A DNA stretch of 64,000 bases from Olsenella sp. An290. GTDB taxonomy: Bacteria; Actinomycetota; Coriobacteriia; Coriobacteriales; Atopobiaceae. The stretch is from the NCBI RefSeq assembly GCF_002159535.1, contig NZ_NFIU01000001.1, positions 1 through 64,000 on the forward strand, given 5' to 3'. Below are positions 27,887 to 35,909 of the stretch, in pieces. Below the pieces are notes generated by a model. That model saw only the letters and a list, made by a program, of their open reading frames with translations, was not told the origin of the DNA and did no database searches. Positions within the stretch are counted from its first letter, which is position 1, and every line of letters begins with the position of its first letter. Position numbers and translations under genes: made by a program.

Positions 27887-28744
27887 ATGTCTCACGCCGC
27901 CGACCGTGCCGACGCCGAGACGGCCGCCCGCCCAGGCGCGCCCGCCGCGCACCCCGAGTTCGATCGCCTCGTGCGCACGATGTGGCGCCTGCGCCAGCCC
28001 GACGGCTGCCCGTGGGACCGCGAGCAGACGCACCGCTCGATCACCAAGCACATGGTCGAGGAGGCCTACGAGGCCGTGGAGGCCATCGAGGAGGGGAGCG
28101 CCGCGCACCTTGCCGAGGAGCTGGGCGACGTGCTCGAGCAGGTGGTCCTGCACGCGCAGATTGCGGCGGACGAGGGCGCCTTCACGATCGATGACGTCGT
28201 GGCCGGCCTCAACGAGAAGCTCGTGCGGCGCCACCCCCACGTCTTTGGCGAGCTTGCGGCCGCGTCGGACGGTGACGAGGTCCAGGACATCTGGGACGAG
28301 GTCAAGGCCGCCGAGCGCGCCGCTGCGGGCGAGGAGGGCGGCGCCCGCGAGCCGGGGCTGCTCGACTCCGTGCCGCTGAGCCTTCCCGCGCTCATGCAGT
28401 GCCAGAAGCTCTCCAGGCGCGCGGCCAAGGCGGGCTTTGAGTGGCCCGACCTTGCCGGCGTCTGGGAGAAGGTCGCCGAGGAGCGCGCCGAGTTCGAGCG
28501 GGAGGCCCCGGGCAGCCGCGAGCGCACGGAGGAGTTCGGCGACCTGCTCTTCTCGCTCGTGCAGGTGGCTCGCTGGGAGGGGATCGACGCAGAGGAGGCG
28601 CTCGCCGCCAGCAACCGCAAGTTCAGGCACCGCTGGGCTAGGATGGAGGCGTTTGCCCACGAGGAGGGCGTCTCGCTGGACGGGCTCGACCCCGCGCGCT
28701 GGGACGAGCTCTGGGAACGTGCGAAGGCTGAGGAGTCGGCATAG
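27887..28744 (+). CDS. mazG: Nucleoside triphosphate pyrophosphohydrolase MazG
   Basis: A 285-residue two-domain MazG that hydrolyses NTPs and dNTPs to monophosphates. The first domain has RQPDGCPWDREQTHRSI and the metal-binding EEAYEAVEAIEEG and EELGDVLEQVVLHAQIA. The second domain repeats the pattern with KVAEERAEFE and EEFGDLLFSLVQVAR. Ribosome site GAAGGAG before the ATG; a -10-like TAGAAT lies at 27845-27850. Confidence 0.95.
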   Translation: MSHAADRADAETAARPGAPAAHPEFDRLVRTMWRLRQPDGCPWDREQTHRSITKHMVEEAYEAVEAIEEGSAAHLAEELGDVLEQVVLHAQIAADEGAFTIDDVVAGLNEKLVRRHPHVFGELAAASDGDEVQDIWDEVKAAERAAAGEEGGAREPGLLDSVPLSLPALMQCQKLSRRAAKAGFEWPDLAGVWEKVAEERAEFEREAPGSRERTEEFGDLLFSLVQVARWEGIDAEEALAASNRKFRHRWARMEAFAHEEGVSLDGLDPARWDELWERAKAEESA

Positions 28745-28836
28745 CACCAGCCGTTTGCCGCGGCGCGTCTGTTATAACAGGGGTGCGCGGCGACGCCGCG
28801 TGCCCAGCCAGAACGAACGAGAGACGAAGCCACGGC

Positions 28837-29373
28837 ATGAGCAACCTCACCACCAAGGCCGCCGCCCAGACGGCCCGGAAGCGTCCACCTGCGGGGCGGG
28901 CGAGCAGGCCCGTACGGCGCAAGAAGGGCGCGCTCGCCGAGAACGCCGAGCGCCTCGCGGCCGGCGCCACGGTCGCCGGCAAGGCGGCCGCGAGCAAGGG
29001 TGCCCAGCTCGCCGCGCTTGCCACGCGGTTTCGCGTGCCGCTTGTCGTGCTCGTGGTCCTGCTCGTGGTGGCCGGCGCGCTCTACGCGCCGGCCCAGGAC
29101 CTCTACTGCGCCTGGCGCGACCAGGAGGCCCACGAGCAGCAGCTCGAGACCCTGAACGAGGACATCTCCCAGTACCAGGGGGACATCGACCGCCTCCAGA
29201 CCCGCGAGGGAATCGAGGACGAGGCCCGCAAGCGCGGCTACGTAGCCGAGGGCGAGACGAGCCTTGTGGTCGAGGGCCTGCCCGAAGACGAGGGCGAAGA
29301 CCAGGACGACACTCCGGACAAGCCCTGGTACCTTGCCCTGGGCGACTTCATCTTCCAGTACCAGGAACCCTGA
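28837..29373 (+). CDS. Septum formation initiator (FtsB/DivIC family)
   Basis: A 178-residue bitopic membrane protein: basic cytoplasmic N-terminus (about 65 residues), hydrophobic segment VPLVVLVVLLVVAGALYAP (about 67-85), a coiled coil (EQQLETLNEDISQYQGDIDRLQ), and the motif EDEARKRGYVAEGE typical of FtsB/DivIC. Such proteins join FtsL and FtsQ in the division complex. A -10-like TATAAC is at 28773-28778. mazG-ftsB-ppx is a common neighbourhood, so the family call is secure although the exact ortholog name is not. Confidence 0.85.
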   Translation: MSNLTTKAAAQTARKRPPAGRASRPVRRKKGALAENAERLAAGATVAGKAAASKGAQLAALATRFRVPLVVLVVLLVVAGALYAPAQDLYCAWRDQEAHEQQLETLNEDISQYQGDIDRLQTREGIEDEARKRGYVAEGETSLVVEGLPEDEGEDQDDTPDKPWYLALGDFIFQYQEP

Positions 29374-29385
29374 CAGGAGCCTCTC

Positions 29386-30375
29386 ATGACCCGTCTTGCC
29401 TGCATCGACATTGGAACCGTCACCGCGCGCCTGGCCGTGGCCGACGTCGAGGGCGGCCGCGTCGCGCGCCTTGCGAAGAGCTCCCAGATCTGCAACCTCG
29501 GCGAGGGCGTCGACGCCACGGGTCGGCTCAGCGAGGATGCCATGGCGCGCGTGGTCGCGTGCGTCCGCGGTTTTGTCGCGGCCGCGCGCGAGGCGGGCGC
29601 GCCCGCCGTCTGCTGCACGATGACGAGCGCCGCGCGCGACGCCGAGAACGCCGGCGCGCTCCAGTCCGCCCTGCGCGAGCTCGGTCTTGAGCCGCTCGTG
29701 ATTCCCGGGCAGGTGGAGGGGTCGCTCACCTTCCTGGGCGTGGCGCAGGACTTTCGCGGCCGCCAGATTCTCGTTGCGGACAACGGCGGCGGTTCCACGG
29801 AGCTCGCGCTGGGGTCGCTGGGGGAGGATGGGGTCCTTCACCTGGACTTTGTGCGCTCGATTGACGTGGGGTGCCGCCGCCTCACGGAAAAGTGCCTCAG
29901 CTCGCGGGAGGTTCCCTGCGCGGAGGACCTTGCCCGCGCGCACGAGTTTGCGGCCGCCGGGTTTGCGCCCGCCGTCCGCGCGCTCTCTGCCGCCGGAGCC
30001 GCGCCCGAGGCGCTCGTGGTCTGCGGCGGCACGGTGACGAGTCTCGTGGCCATGGACGCCCGGCTCGAGCCCTACGACCCGGCGCGCGTGCACCTTGCGC
30101 ACCTCTCGCGCGAGCGGGTCGACGCGCTCGAGGCGCTGCTCGCCAGCCTCGACGTCGCGGGACGCGCGGCGCTGCCGGGCCTTCAGGCCAAGCGCGCGCC
30201 CGTGATCTTGGGCGGCGCGGTGGCCGTGTCCGAGCTCATGCGCCAGACCGGCTTTGACGGTCTTCAGGCAAGCGAGTCCGACCTGCTCTTTGGCCTTGCG
30301 CTGGCGGCCGCGTCCGCCCTGGACGGGACCGACTCGCCCGTATCCTGGAAGCCGCTGATGCGCGAGCTGCGCTAG
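29386..30375 (+). CDS. ppx: Ppx/GppA family exopolyphosphatase
   Basis: A 329-residue protein with the actin-like ATPase fold: IDIGTVTARLAVADV at the start, phosphate loop ADNGGGSTELALG (about 131-143), and CGGTVTSLVAMD near 213-224. The family degrades polyphosphate or pppGpp. It is short compared with the E. coli enzymes and consists only of the N-terminal catalytic part, as in many Gram-positive relatives. Ribosome site CAGGAG, 12 bases after the upstream stop. Its TAG stop is inside the -10 box of the following tRNA. Confidence 0.93.
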   Translation: MTRLACIDIGTVTARLAVADVEGGRVARLAKSSQICNLGEGVDATGRLSEDAMARVVACVRGFVAAAREAGAPAVCCTMTSAARDAENAGALQSALRELGLEPLVIPGQVEGSLTFLGVAQDFRGRQILVADNGGGSTELALGSLGEDGVLHLDFVRSIDVGCRRLTEKCLSSREVPCAEDLARAHEFAAAGFAPAVRALSAAGAAPEALVVCGGTVTSLVAMDARLEPYDPARVHLAHLSRERVDALEALLASLDVAGRAALPGLQAKRAPVILGGAVAVSELMRQTGFDGLQASESDLLFGLALAAASALDGTDSPVSWKPLMRELR

Positions 30376-30389
30376 GATGGTATCCGCGC

Positions 30390-30474
30390 GGGGGCGTGGC
30401 GGAATTGGCATACGCAGGAGACTTAAAATCTTCGGCCGAAAGGATTGTGGGTTCGAGTCCCACCGCCCTCACCA
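30390..30474 (+). tRNA. tRNA-Leu (TAA)
   Basis: Acceptor GGGGGCG pairs CGCCCTC, anticodon loop CTTAAAA (TAA), long class II variable arm, T arm with TTCGAGT, discriminator A and encoded CCA. The -10-like TAGGAT at 30373-30378 includes the ppx stop codon. Confidence 0.96.
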
Positions 30475-30502
30475 TGCGTCCACCCCGGCCGCGGCGCTTC
30501 CC

Positions 30503-30532
30503 GTGAGCGCCAGGCGGCACGTCTGATATACT
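30503..30532 (+). promoter_or_regulatory. Promoter of tRNA-Glu
   Basis: GTGAGC (30503-30508), 18 bases, TATACT (30527-30532), ending nine bases before the tRNA. The -35 is weak, the -10 good. Confidence 0.55.
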
Positions 30533-30541
30533 CGGCTGCGC

Positions 30542-30617
30542 GTCCCCATCGTCTAGTGGCCTAGGACATCGCCCTTTCAAGGCGACGACACGGGTTCGAC
30601 TCCCGTTGGGGGCACCA
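30542..30617 (+). tRNA. tRNA-Glu (TTC)
   Basis: Acceptor GTCCCCA pairs TGGGGGC (one G-T pair), anticodon loop CTTTCAA (TTC), T loop TTCGACT, CCA encoded. Confidence 0.97.
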
Positions 30618-30625
30618 TGACTGCC

Positions 30626-30660
30626 ACGGCCCGGAGCGCTCGCGCCCCGGGCCGTTTGCG
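30626..30660 (+). terminator. Terminator after tRNA-Glu
   Basis: ACGGCCCGG (30626-30634) pairs CCGGGCCGT (30647-30655), followed by TTG. It faces the end of the convergent minus-strand gene pair. Confidence 0.65.
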
Positions 30661-30701
30661 TGCCGCCTGCGGCCCCTCGCGCTCGCGACCCCGCCCGCGC
30701 G

Positions 30702-31673
30702 CTACCAGTCGAGTCCGCGCTCCCGGGCGAAGCGCTCGGCCGAGGCCACGAGCCAGTCGTGGCCCTGCGCCCAGTTGATGAAGTCGGGCGTGTCGGCGAT
30801 GATCGGCTCGGCCTCGCGCACGGCGAAGGTGCTCTCCTCAAAGCTGCCGGGCGCCGCTTCGGGGCGGTCCGGCAGGTAGGTCTCCACGTACGTGGGGCGC
30901 AGGAGCGCGTAGGCCCCGCCCTGGCAGAGCTCGTCGTAGCCGCGCAGCGCGCGACGTGCGGCGCTCATGCGGTCGAGCTTGAAGAGGAGCAGCGTGCGCG
31001 CGAGGTGCGACCATGGGTTCCCGTGCCGGGAAAAGCGCGCGTCAAGCTGGTCGAACCCGGCCTCGTCCTCAAGCCGCGCGAGCGCGAGCGCGTAGGTGTG
31101 GCGCGCCCCGAGGGGGTCGCCGGGCGAGGTCGCGATGACGGACTCGGCCGCGCTCGCCGCCATCCGGTAGCGTGCGGTGTCCAGGCACGTGCGCGCCACG
31201 GCGGCGCGCAGCCGCAGGCGCGGCCGGTACCAGACGTCGCCCCAGGCGTCGTCGGTCCCGGTGCGAGGCGCCCCGCCCCGCCGCCCCGCCTCGCGCTCCA
31301 GGGCAATGAGCCGCCCGAGCAGCTCGTCGGGCTCGGCGTCGGCCGCAAGCGCCTCGAGCAGGCGCGCGTCGAGGCAGCCCTCGTCAACCTCCGCGGCCTC
31401 GCGGCACGCGCGTGCAAGCAGCCCCAGGCGCTGCCTGCGCGCGCGCTCGTAGGCGTCGTCGTCCAGCAGGTCGTCGCCCAGCGTCTTGGCGCGGTACGCG
31501 TCGAGCGCGCGGGCAACGATGAGCAGGGCCTCCTCGGCCGGGTCGTCCACAAAGGCCGTGGGCTGCTCGCGCACGGCAAGCCTGAGCTCGGCGAACGCCT
31601 CGTCGGAAAGAGGACCGATCTTCTCGCGCCGTCGCTCGGCGCAGCGCTCCACAAGCTCGTCCCATGCGTTCAC
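30702..31673 (-). CDS. TPR-like repeat protein, second of a coupled paralog pair
   Basis: A 323-residue soluble, almost wholly helical protein rich in Ala, Arg, Leu and Glu. I do not recognise a named family. Its region YALALARLEDEAGFDQLDARFSR followed by LARTLLLFKLDRMSAARRAL matches the upstream protein's YALAKLEDERGLEELAARYA and LARMALAHRRCDYAKAS, so the two are paralogs with tetratricopeptide-like helical pairs. The GTG start overlaps the upstream TGA stop (GTGA, four bases), a sign of coupled translation. No membrane segment or catalytic motif is visible; a scaffold role is likely. Confidence 0.75.
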   Translation of the reverse strand: MNAWDELVERCAERRREKIGPLSDEAFAELRLAVREQPTAFVDDPAEEALLIVARALDAYRAKTLGDDLLDDDAYERARRQRLGLLARACREAAEVDEGCLDARLLEALAADAEPDELLGRLIALEREAGRRGGAPRTGTDDAWGDVWYRPRLRLRAAVARTCLDTARYRMAASAAESVIATSPGDPLGARHTYALALARLEDEAGFDQLDARFSRHGNPWSHLARTLLLFKLDRMSAARRALRGYDELCQGGAYALLRPTYVETYLPDRPEAAPGSFEESTFAVREAEPIIADTPDFINWAQGHDWLVASAERFARERGLDW

Positions 31674-32722
31674 GAGGCCTCGTCCCCCCTTCCGCGCCCG
31701 TCGGGCGCCTCGCGCCTGAGCGTGCGCCACGCGGCGGGGTCGCGGCGGGCGGTCTCGCGGATGAGCCACTCGCCAAGGACGCCCGCGCCCCGGCGGTCGG
31801 TGCCCTCCTGGAGAAGCACGATGCCCTCGCTCACGGCAATGACGAGCTCGTCCTCGCTGAAGGGGGCCACCCGCAGCCGGGAGAACTCTCCGTCGGGAAG
31901 CTCGGTCTGGCGCAGGAGCACGCCCGCCGCGCCGGGGTAGGAGTCGATGAGCCAGCCGACCTGCTCGGAGGCCTTCGCGTAGTCGCAGCGCCGGTGCGCG
32001 AGCGCCATGCGGGCCAGAGCAAGCCAGGCGTCTCCCGCGCGTGTCGGCGAGAGCGTGGCGTAACGTGCCGCCAGCTCCTCGAGCCCGCGCTCGTCCTCGA
32101 GCTTGGCGAGGGCGTACGCCAGGGTGAAGCGCACGTCGCACGAGTCTGACGGGTCGCACGCAAGCAGCCGCTCGGCAGCGCGCGCGGCGGCGTGGTTGTG
32201 CCCGCAGATGAGGGCCTCCTCGGCGAGCGTGGCCAGCCAGCGCCACCACGGCCTGAGCGCGAGCTCGCCGCCCAGCGCCGCCCGCTCCCCGTCAAGGGCG
32301 CGCAGGGCCTCGTCGCGCGCGGCCTCGCAGGACGCGCGCACCTCCTCGGCCCGGTCTGCCAGGAGCCGGTAGCGCTCCTCGATCGAGGGCGCCTCGGAGG
32401 ACGAGCGCATGCGAAGCGCGTCCCAGCAGAGCGGGTCCAGGGACAGGGCCTCGTCGAGCAGCGCCTTGCCACGGGCGATGAGCCGGTCCGCCTGCGCGCC
32501 CACGGCAAAGGGCAGGCGGTAGTCCACGACCTCGGCCGCCATGGCGACCAGGTGAAAGGCCCGGTCCGCGTCCGACTGGGGCAGGGCGTCGCGGTCCTGC
32601 TGGAAGCGACGGCCAAAGCCCGCAAAGGCCCGCGCGGCCGCGGCGGGGTCCGCTCCGTCGAGCGAGCAGGCAAACCGCAGCGCGAGCCGCTGGTAGTCCT
32701 CTCTGCGTGGGTCGTGCGCCAT
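31670..32722 (-). CDS. TPR-like repeat protein, first of a coupled paralog pair
   Basis: A 350-residue helical protein with features of tetratricopeptide proteins, such as ARGKALLDEALSLDPLCWDAL and AARAAERLLACDPSDSCDVR. It is homologous to the next gene downstream. The start has a strong ribosome site (AGGAGGACG before ATG on the minus strand). No signal peptide, membrane segment or enzyme motif is seen. The pair forms a two-gene unit convergent with tRNA-Glu and divergent from the alcohol dehydrogenase gene. Function unknown. Confidence 0.78.
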   Translation of the reverse strand: MAHDPRREDYQRLALRFACSLDGADPAAAARAFAGFGRRFQQDRDALPQSDADRAFHLVAMAAEVVDYRLPFAVGAQADRLIARGKALLDEALSLDPLCWDALRMRSSSEAPSIEERYRLLADRAEEVRASCEAARDEALRALDGERAALGGELALRPWWRWLATLAEEALICGHNHAAARAAERLLACDPSDSCDVRFTLAYALAKLEDERGLEELAARYATLSPTRAGDAWLALARMALAHRRCDYAKASEQVGWLIDSYPGAAGVLLRQTELPDGEFSRLRVAPFSEDELVIAVSEGIVLLQEGTDRRGAGVLGEWLIRETARRDPAAWRTLRREAPDGRGRGDEAS

Positions 32723-32765
32723 CGTCCTCCTCTCGTCCCCTCTATGGTAGCCGAGAAGGACCGCC

Positions 32766-32893
32766 CGCCGAGAAGAACCTCGGCGCGCAGGCGCCCGGGC
32801 CCCGTTTGGGCGCCTGCGCGACCCGCCGTCCTTCTCGCCCGGCGGGGCCGCGGCGGCGCCCCTTCCGCCTGGCGGGACGCGCCCGAGAAGAAC
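32766..32893. repeat. Palindromic element with recurrent motif copies
   Basis: A 13-bp stem CGCGCAGGCGCCC (32784-32796) / GGGCGCCTGCGCG (32808-32820) is bracketed by variants of the recurrent motif: CGCCGAGAAGAAC (32766-32778) and, inverted, GTCCTTCTCGCCC (32828-32840). A third copy, GCCCGAGAAGAAC, lies at 32881-32893. This fills most of the 386-base gap before the alcohol dehydrogenase; the rest holds two similar promoter-like sites, CCTTTGATACGCTG (near 32915) and CCTTTGCTATGCTG (near 32976). Confidence 0.7.
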
Positions 32894-33108
32894 CCTTATT
32901 CCCCACGCGGGGGCCTTTGATACGCTGCCGCCGCTCGCGGACCACTCGGCGAAAAACGGGTGGGCTCGGAGGGCCCTTTGCTATGCTGAGTCCGTCTGGG
33001 CGGCCGCTCTCCGCAGACGGGGACCGCTGCTCGTTCAACGGCTCGGACGGGAAGACCCCGCCCGCACATCCGCCGCGGTGGCGGCGGCACAAGAAGTGGA
33101 GGAGTGTT

Positions 33109-34323
33109 ATGGGACGTTTCACCAACCCGCGCGACCTGTACTTTGGTGAGGGCGCTCGCCACGAGGTCAAGAACCTCAAGGGCTCCCGCGCCATGATCGT
33201 CACCGGCGGCGGCTCCATGCGTCGCGGCGGCTTCTTGCAGGACGTCGAGGCTGACCTCAAGGAGGCCGGCTTCGAGGTCGAGATCTTCGAGGGCGTCGAG
33301 TCCGACCCGTCCGTCGACACCGTGAAGCGCGGCGCCGAGGCCATGCAGAAGTTCCAGCCCGACTGGATCATCGGCATCGGCGGCGGCTCGCCCATCGACG
33401 CGGCCAAGGCCATGTGGCTCTTCTACGAGTACCCCGAGGAGACCTTCGAGCAGGCCATCGTGCCGTTCAGCTTCCCCGAGCTCCGCACCAAGGCCAAGTT
33501 CTGCGCCATCGCCTCCACCTCCGGCACCGCGACCGAGGTCACCGCGTTCTCCGTCATCACGGACTACGAGAAGGGCATCAAGTACCCGCTCGCCGACTTC
33601 AACATCACGCCCGACGTGGCCATCGTCGACCCCGAGCTCACCTACACCATGCCGCAGAAGCTCTGCGCGCACACCGGCATGGACGCGCTGACCCACGCCA
33701 TCGAGGCCTACGTCTCCACCGCGGGCTCCATGTTCACCGACGCCAACGCCCTGCACGCCATCCGCGAGATCGTCGAGTGGCTGCCCAAGAGCTACCAGGG
33801 CGATCACGAGGCCCGTCAGCACATGCACGAGGCCCAGTGCATCGCCGGCATCGCCTTCTCCTCGGGCCTGCTCGGCATCGTGCACTCCATGGCGCACAAG
33901 ACCGGTGCCGCCTTCACCGGCGACCACATCATCCACGGCTGCGCCAACGCCATGTACCTCGGCAAGGTCATCCAGTTCAACGCCAAGGACGAGCGCGCCA
34001 AGAGCCGCTACGCCTACATCGCCAAGGAGGTCCTGCACCTCGCCGGCGAGACCGAGGACGAGCTCGTTGCCGCCCTCGTGCAGGAGATTCGCGACCTCAA
34101 CGACAAGCTGGACATCCCGCAGGGCATCAAGAACTACGGCAAGGGCGGCGTAAAGGCTGACGAGTCGATCATCGACTACGCCGAGTTCGAGTCCAAGAAG
34201 GCCGACGTGGCCGCCAACGCCATCCTCGACGCCTGCACCGGCTCCAACCCGCGCCAGCCGTCCCAGGAGGAGATGGAGAAGCTCCTCGAGTGCGTCTACA
34301 ACGACGTCGACGTGGACTTCTAG
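33109..34323 (+). CDS. Iron-containing alcohol dehydrogenase
   Basis: A 404-residue group III dehydrogenase. The dinucleotide-binding part includes GIGGGSPIDAAKAMW, and metal ligands are seen in IVDPEL, MDALTHAIEAY, GIVHSMAH and GDHIIHGCANA. Such enzymes reduce acetaldehyde, butyraldehyde or other aldehydes with NAD(P)H during fermentation; the substrate is not fixed by sequence. The ATG is behind GGAGGAG. Codon use is strongly biased to GC-ending and abundant codons, suggesting high expression. Tandem -10-like sites TACGCT and TATGCT lie upstream, and a good terminator follows. Confidence 0.93.
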   Translation: MGRFTNPRDLYFGEGARHEVKNLKGSRAMIVTGGGSMRRGGFLQDVEADLKEAGFEVEIFEGVESDPSVDTVKRGAEAMQKFQPDWIIGIGGGSPIDAAKAMWLFYEYPEETFEQAIVPFSFPELRTKAKFCAIASTSGTATEVTAFSVITDYEKGIKYPLADFNITPDVAIVDPELTYTMPQKLCAHTGMDALTHAIEAYVSTAGSMFTDANALHAIREIVEWLPKSYQGDHEARQHMHEAQCIAGIAFSSGLLGIVHSMAHKTGAAFTGDHIIHGCANAMYLGKVIQFNAKDERAKSRYAYIAKEVLHLAGETEDELVAALVQEIRDLNDKLDIPQGIKNYGKGGVKADESIIDYAEFESKKADVAANAILDACTGSNPRQPSQEEMEKLLECVYNDVDVDF

Positions 34324-34350
34324 GCCGGTCACTGCTAACGGTTCGTGTTG

Positions 34351-34380
34351 CGGCCGGGGCCTTCGGGTCCCGGCCGTTTC
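34351..34380 (+). terminator. Terminator of the alcohol dehydrogenase gene
   Basis: Eleven-bp stem CGGCCGGGGCC / GGTCCCGGCCG with tetraloop TTCG, followed by TTTC. Confidence 0.88.
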
Positions 34381-34415
34381 TGGTGGGTCGGGGGTCGCTC
34401 GGGGTGCAGGCCGGC

Positions 34416-34534
34416 GTTCTTCTCGCCCGGCGCCCGGCGATTAACGCACATAATCTGACAATCTACATCCCTGAAACCTTGATTATATAAAGTGAAAACA
34501 GATTTTGTGCATTAATCGCCGGGGCGAGAAGAAC
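34416..34534. repeat. 119-bp nested inverted repeat with AT-rich core
   Basis: Outer arms are perfect inverted copies of the recurrent motif: GTTCTTCTCGCCC (34416-34428) and GGGCGAGAAGAAC (34522-34534). Inner 22-bp arms (34436-34457 and 34499-34520) match at 20 of 22 positions around GGCGATTAAYGCACA. The 41-base centre is AT-rich, unlike the genome. It sits between two convergent genes and contains no open frame. Confidence 0.85.
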
Positions 34535-34597
34535 CCGCCCGGGGCCGCGCCCCGCCCGGGCGGCGGCCCACCCGGGGCGCGGGGCCGCGCCCGCGCT

Positions 34598-34897
34598 CTA
34601 CACGAGCTGGATCTTCTCGACGCCCTCGCGGGTGGTCTCGCGGTAGAGGGTGAACCGGCGGCCGATGACCTGCACGATCTCGGCGCCGCAGCGCTCGGCG
34701 AGCAGCTCGGCGGCCTCGCGCACGCCGAGGCTGGACGAGTCGAGCACGGAGCACTTGACGAGCTCGTGCGCCTCGAGCGCCTGGCTGGCCTGCTCGACGG
34801 TGCCGTCGTTGACGTCGGCCTTGCCAATGATGACGGTCGCGTCCAGGTGATGGGCGAGGCTGCGCAGCTGCCGGATCTGCTTTCCCTTGAGCGTCAC
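34598..34897 (-). CDS. yhbY: YhbY family RNA-binding protein (CRM domain)
   Basis: A 99-residue single CRM-domain protein, known to bind pre-50S ribosomal particles. It starts LKGKQIRQLRSLAHHLDATVIIGKADV-like (first helix and strand), has the GxxG-type loop region in VIIGKADVND, and ends with VIGRRFTLYRET. Full length for the family. The ribosome site is on the minus strand before 34897 (AGGAGGAGACAC). Confidence 0.93.
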   Translation of the reverse strand: MTLKGKQIRQLRSLAHHLDATVIIGKADVNDGTVEQASQALEAHELVKCSVLDSSSLGVREAAELLAERCGAEIVQVIGRRFTLYRETTREGVEKIQLV

Positions 34898-34950
34898 GTG
34901 TGTCTCCTCCTGGCGGGACGGGCCCGCGGGTCATGAGCCTGAATGAACCA

Positions 34951-34981
34951 TTACACGATACCAGAGCGCTCCCGCTACAAT
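34951..34981. promoter_or_regulatory. Superimposed divergent promoter-like sites
   Basis: On the plus strand TTACAC and TACAAT are 19 bases apart and face the Cof phosphatase; the same bases read on the minus strand as TTGTAG and TGTAAT, also 19 apart, facing yhbY. The palindrome GAGCGCTC (34963-34970) is at the centre. The spacing is longer than ideal for both. Confidence 0.4.
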
Positions 34982-35016
34982 GGTGCCTCGAGCAACGACG
35001 GCGAAACGGGGGAGCC

Positions 35017-35853
35017 ATGGGCAGGCGGGACGGTGCGGTCGCGTTCTTTGACGTGGACGGGACGCTCGTGTGGCACGACTACGAGAAGCTGAGCCGCGTC
35101 AAGACCGAGAAGATCGACGCGGTGACGCAGATCCGCCCGACCGAGGCCGTCTTCGAGGCCTTCCGCCGGATGCGCGCCGCCGGGCACCTCACGTTCATCT
35201 GCACCGGACGCCCCAAGTCCTTCATCGTGCCCTCGCTCTACGAGCTCAACCCGGACGGCTTTGTGGCCGCGGCGGGCGCCCACGTGATCGTGGGCGACAC
35301 CGTGGTCCGGGACGTCTCCATCCCCGAAGACCTGCTCCGCGAGACCGTCGAGCGCTTCGTGGCCGCGGGCGTGGACCTTACCATCGAGGGTCGCGCCCAA
35401 AACGTCGAGCTCAGGCCGTCGGGCGCCCCGGCGCGCTTTGAGGGCTCGGCCGTCGCGCACTCCGTGGCCGAGTTCTTCGAGGTTGCGGGCGACAACCCCT
35501 TCTCCAAGTTCTGCACCAACGGGCTCACCCTCGCCGAGCTCGGGCCCGTGCTCCCGTTCTGCGAGGAGCACTACACCGTCGCCGACCTCCAGGGCGGCGC
35601 CTTCGAGTTCTCCCTCAAGGGCGTCAACAAGGGGACGGGCATCGAGGCCGCCCTCGCCTACCTGGGCCACGGCCGCGAGCGCACCTTCGCCTTCGGCGAC
35701 TCGGAGAACGACCTTCCCATGCGCGACGCCGTGGAGACCTTCGTGGCCATGGGCAACGCCCTGCCCCGCGTCAAGGAGTGCGCCGACTACGTGACCGACT
35801 CGGCCTCCCGCGACGGCGTCGTGACCGGGCTGGAGCACTTCGGGCTCATCTAG
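35017..35853 (+). CDS. Cof-type HAD phosphatase
   Basis: A 278-residue HAD-IIB hydrolase: motif I FFDVDGTLVW (about 10-19), motif II in FICTGRP, the C2-type cap in the middle, the lysine in SLKGVNKGTGIEAAL, and motif IV GDSENDLPM. Cof enzymes dephosphorylate sugar phosphates, flavin or pyridoxal phosphate; the substrate is unknown. The closing segments VAMGNALPRVKECADYVTDS are typical. Start chosen behind CGGGGGAG; a TACAAT -10 is 36 bases upstream. Confidence 0.92.
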   Translation: MGRRDGAVAFFDVDGTLVWHDYEKLSRVKTEKIDAVTQIRPTEAVFEAFRRMRAAGHLTFICTGRPKSFIVPSLYELNPDGFVAAAGAHVIVGDTVVRDVSIPEDLLRETVERFVAAGVDLTIEGRAQNVELRPSGAPARFEGSAVAHSVAEFFEVAGDNPFSKFCTNGLTLAELGPVLPFCEEHYTVADLQGGAFEFSLKGVNKGTGIEAALAYLGHGRERTFAFGDSENDLPMRDAVETFVAMGNALPRVKECADYVTDSASRDGVVTGLEHFGLI

Positions 35854-35909
35854 CCGCGCCTCGCGGGCAGGAGGGGCCGCGCGGTGACGGCACGGCCGGC
35901 CCCGCCGCG

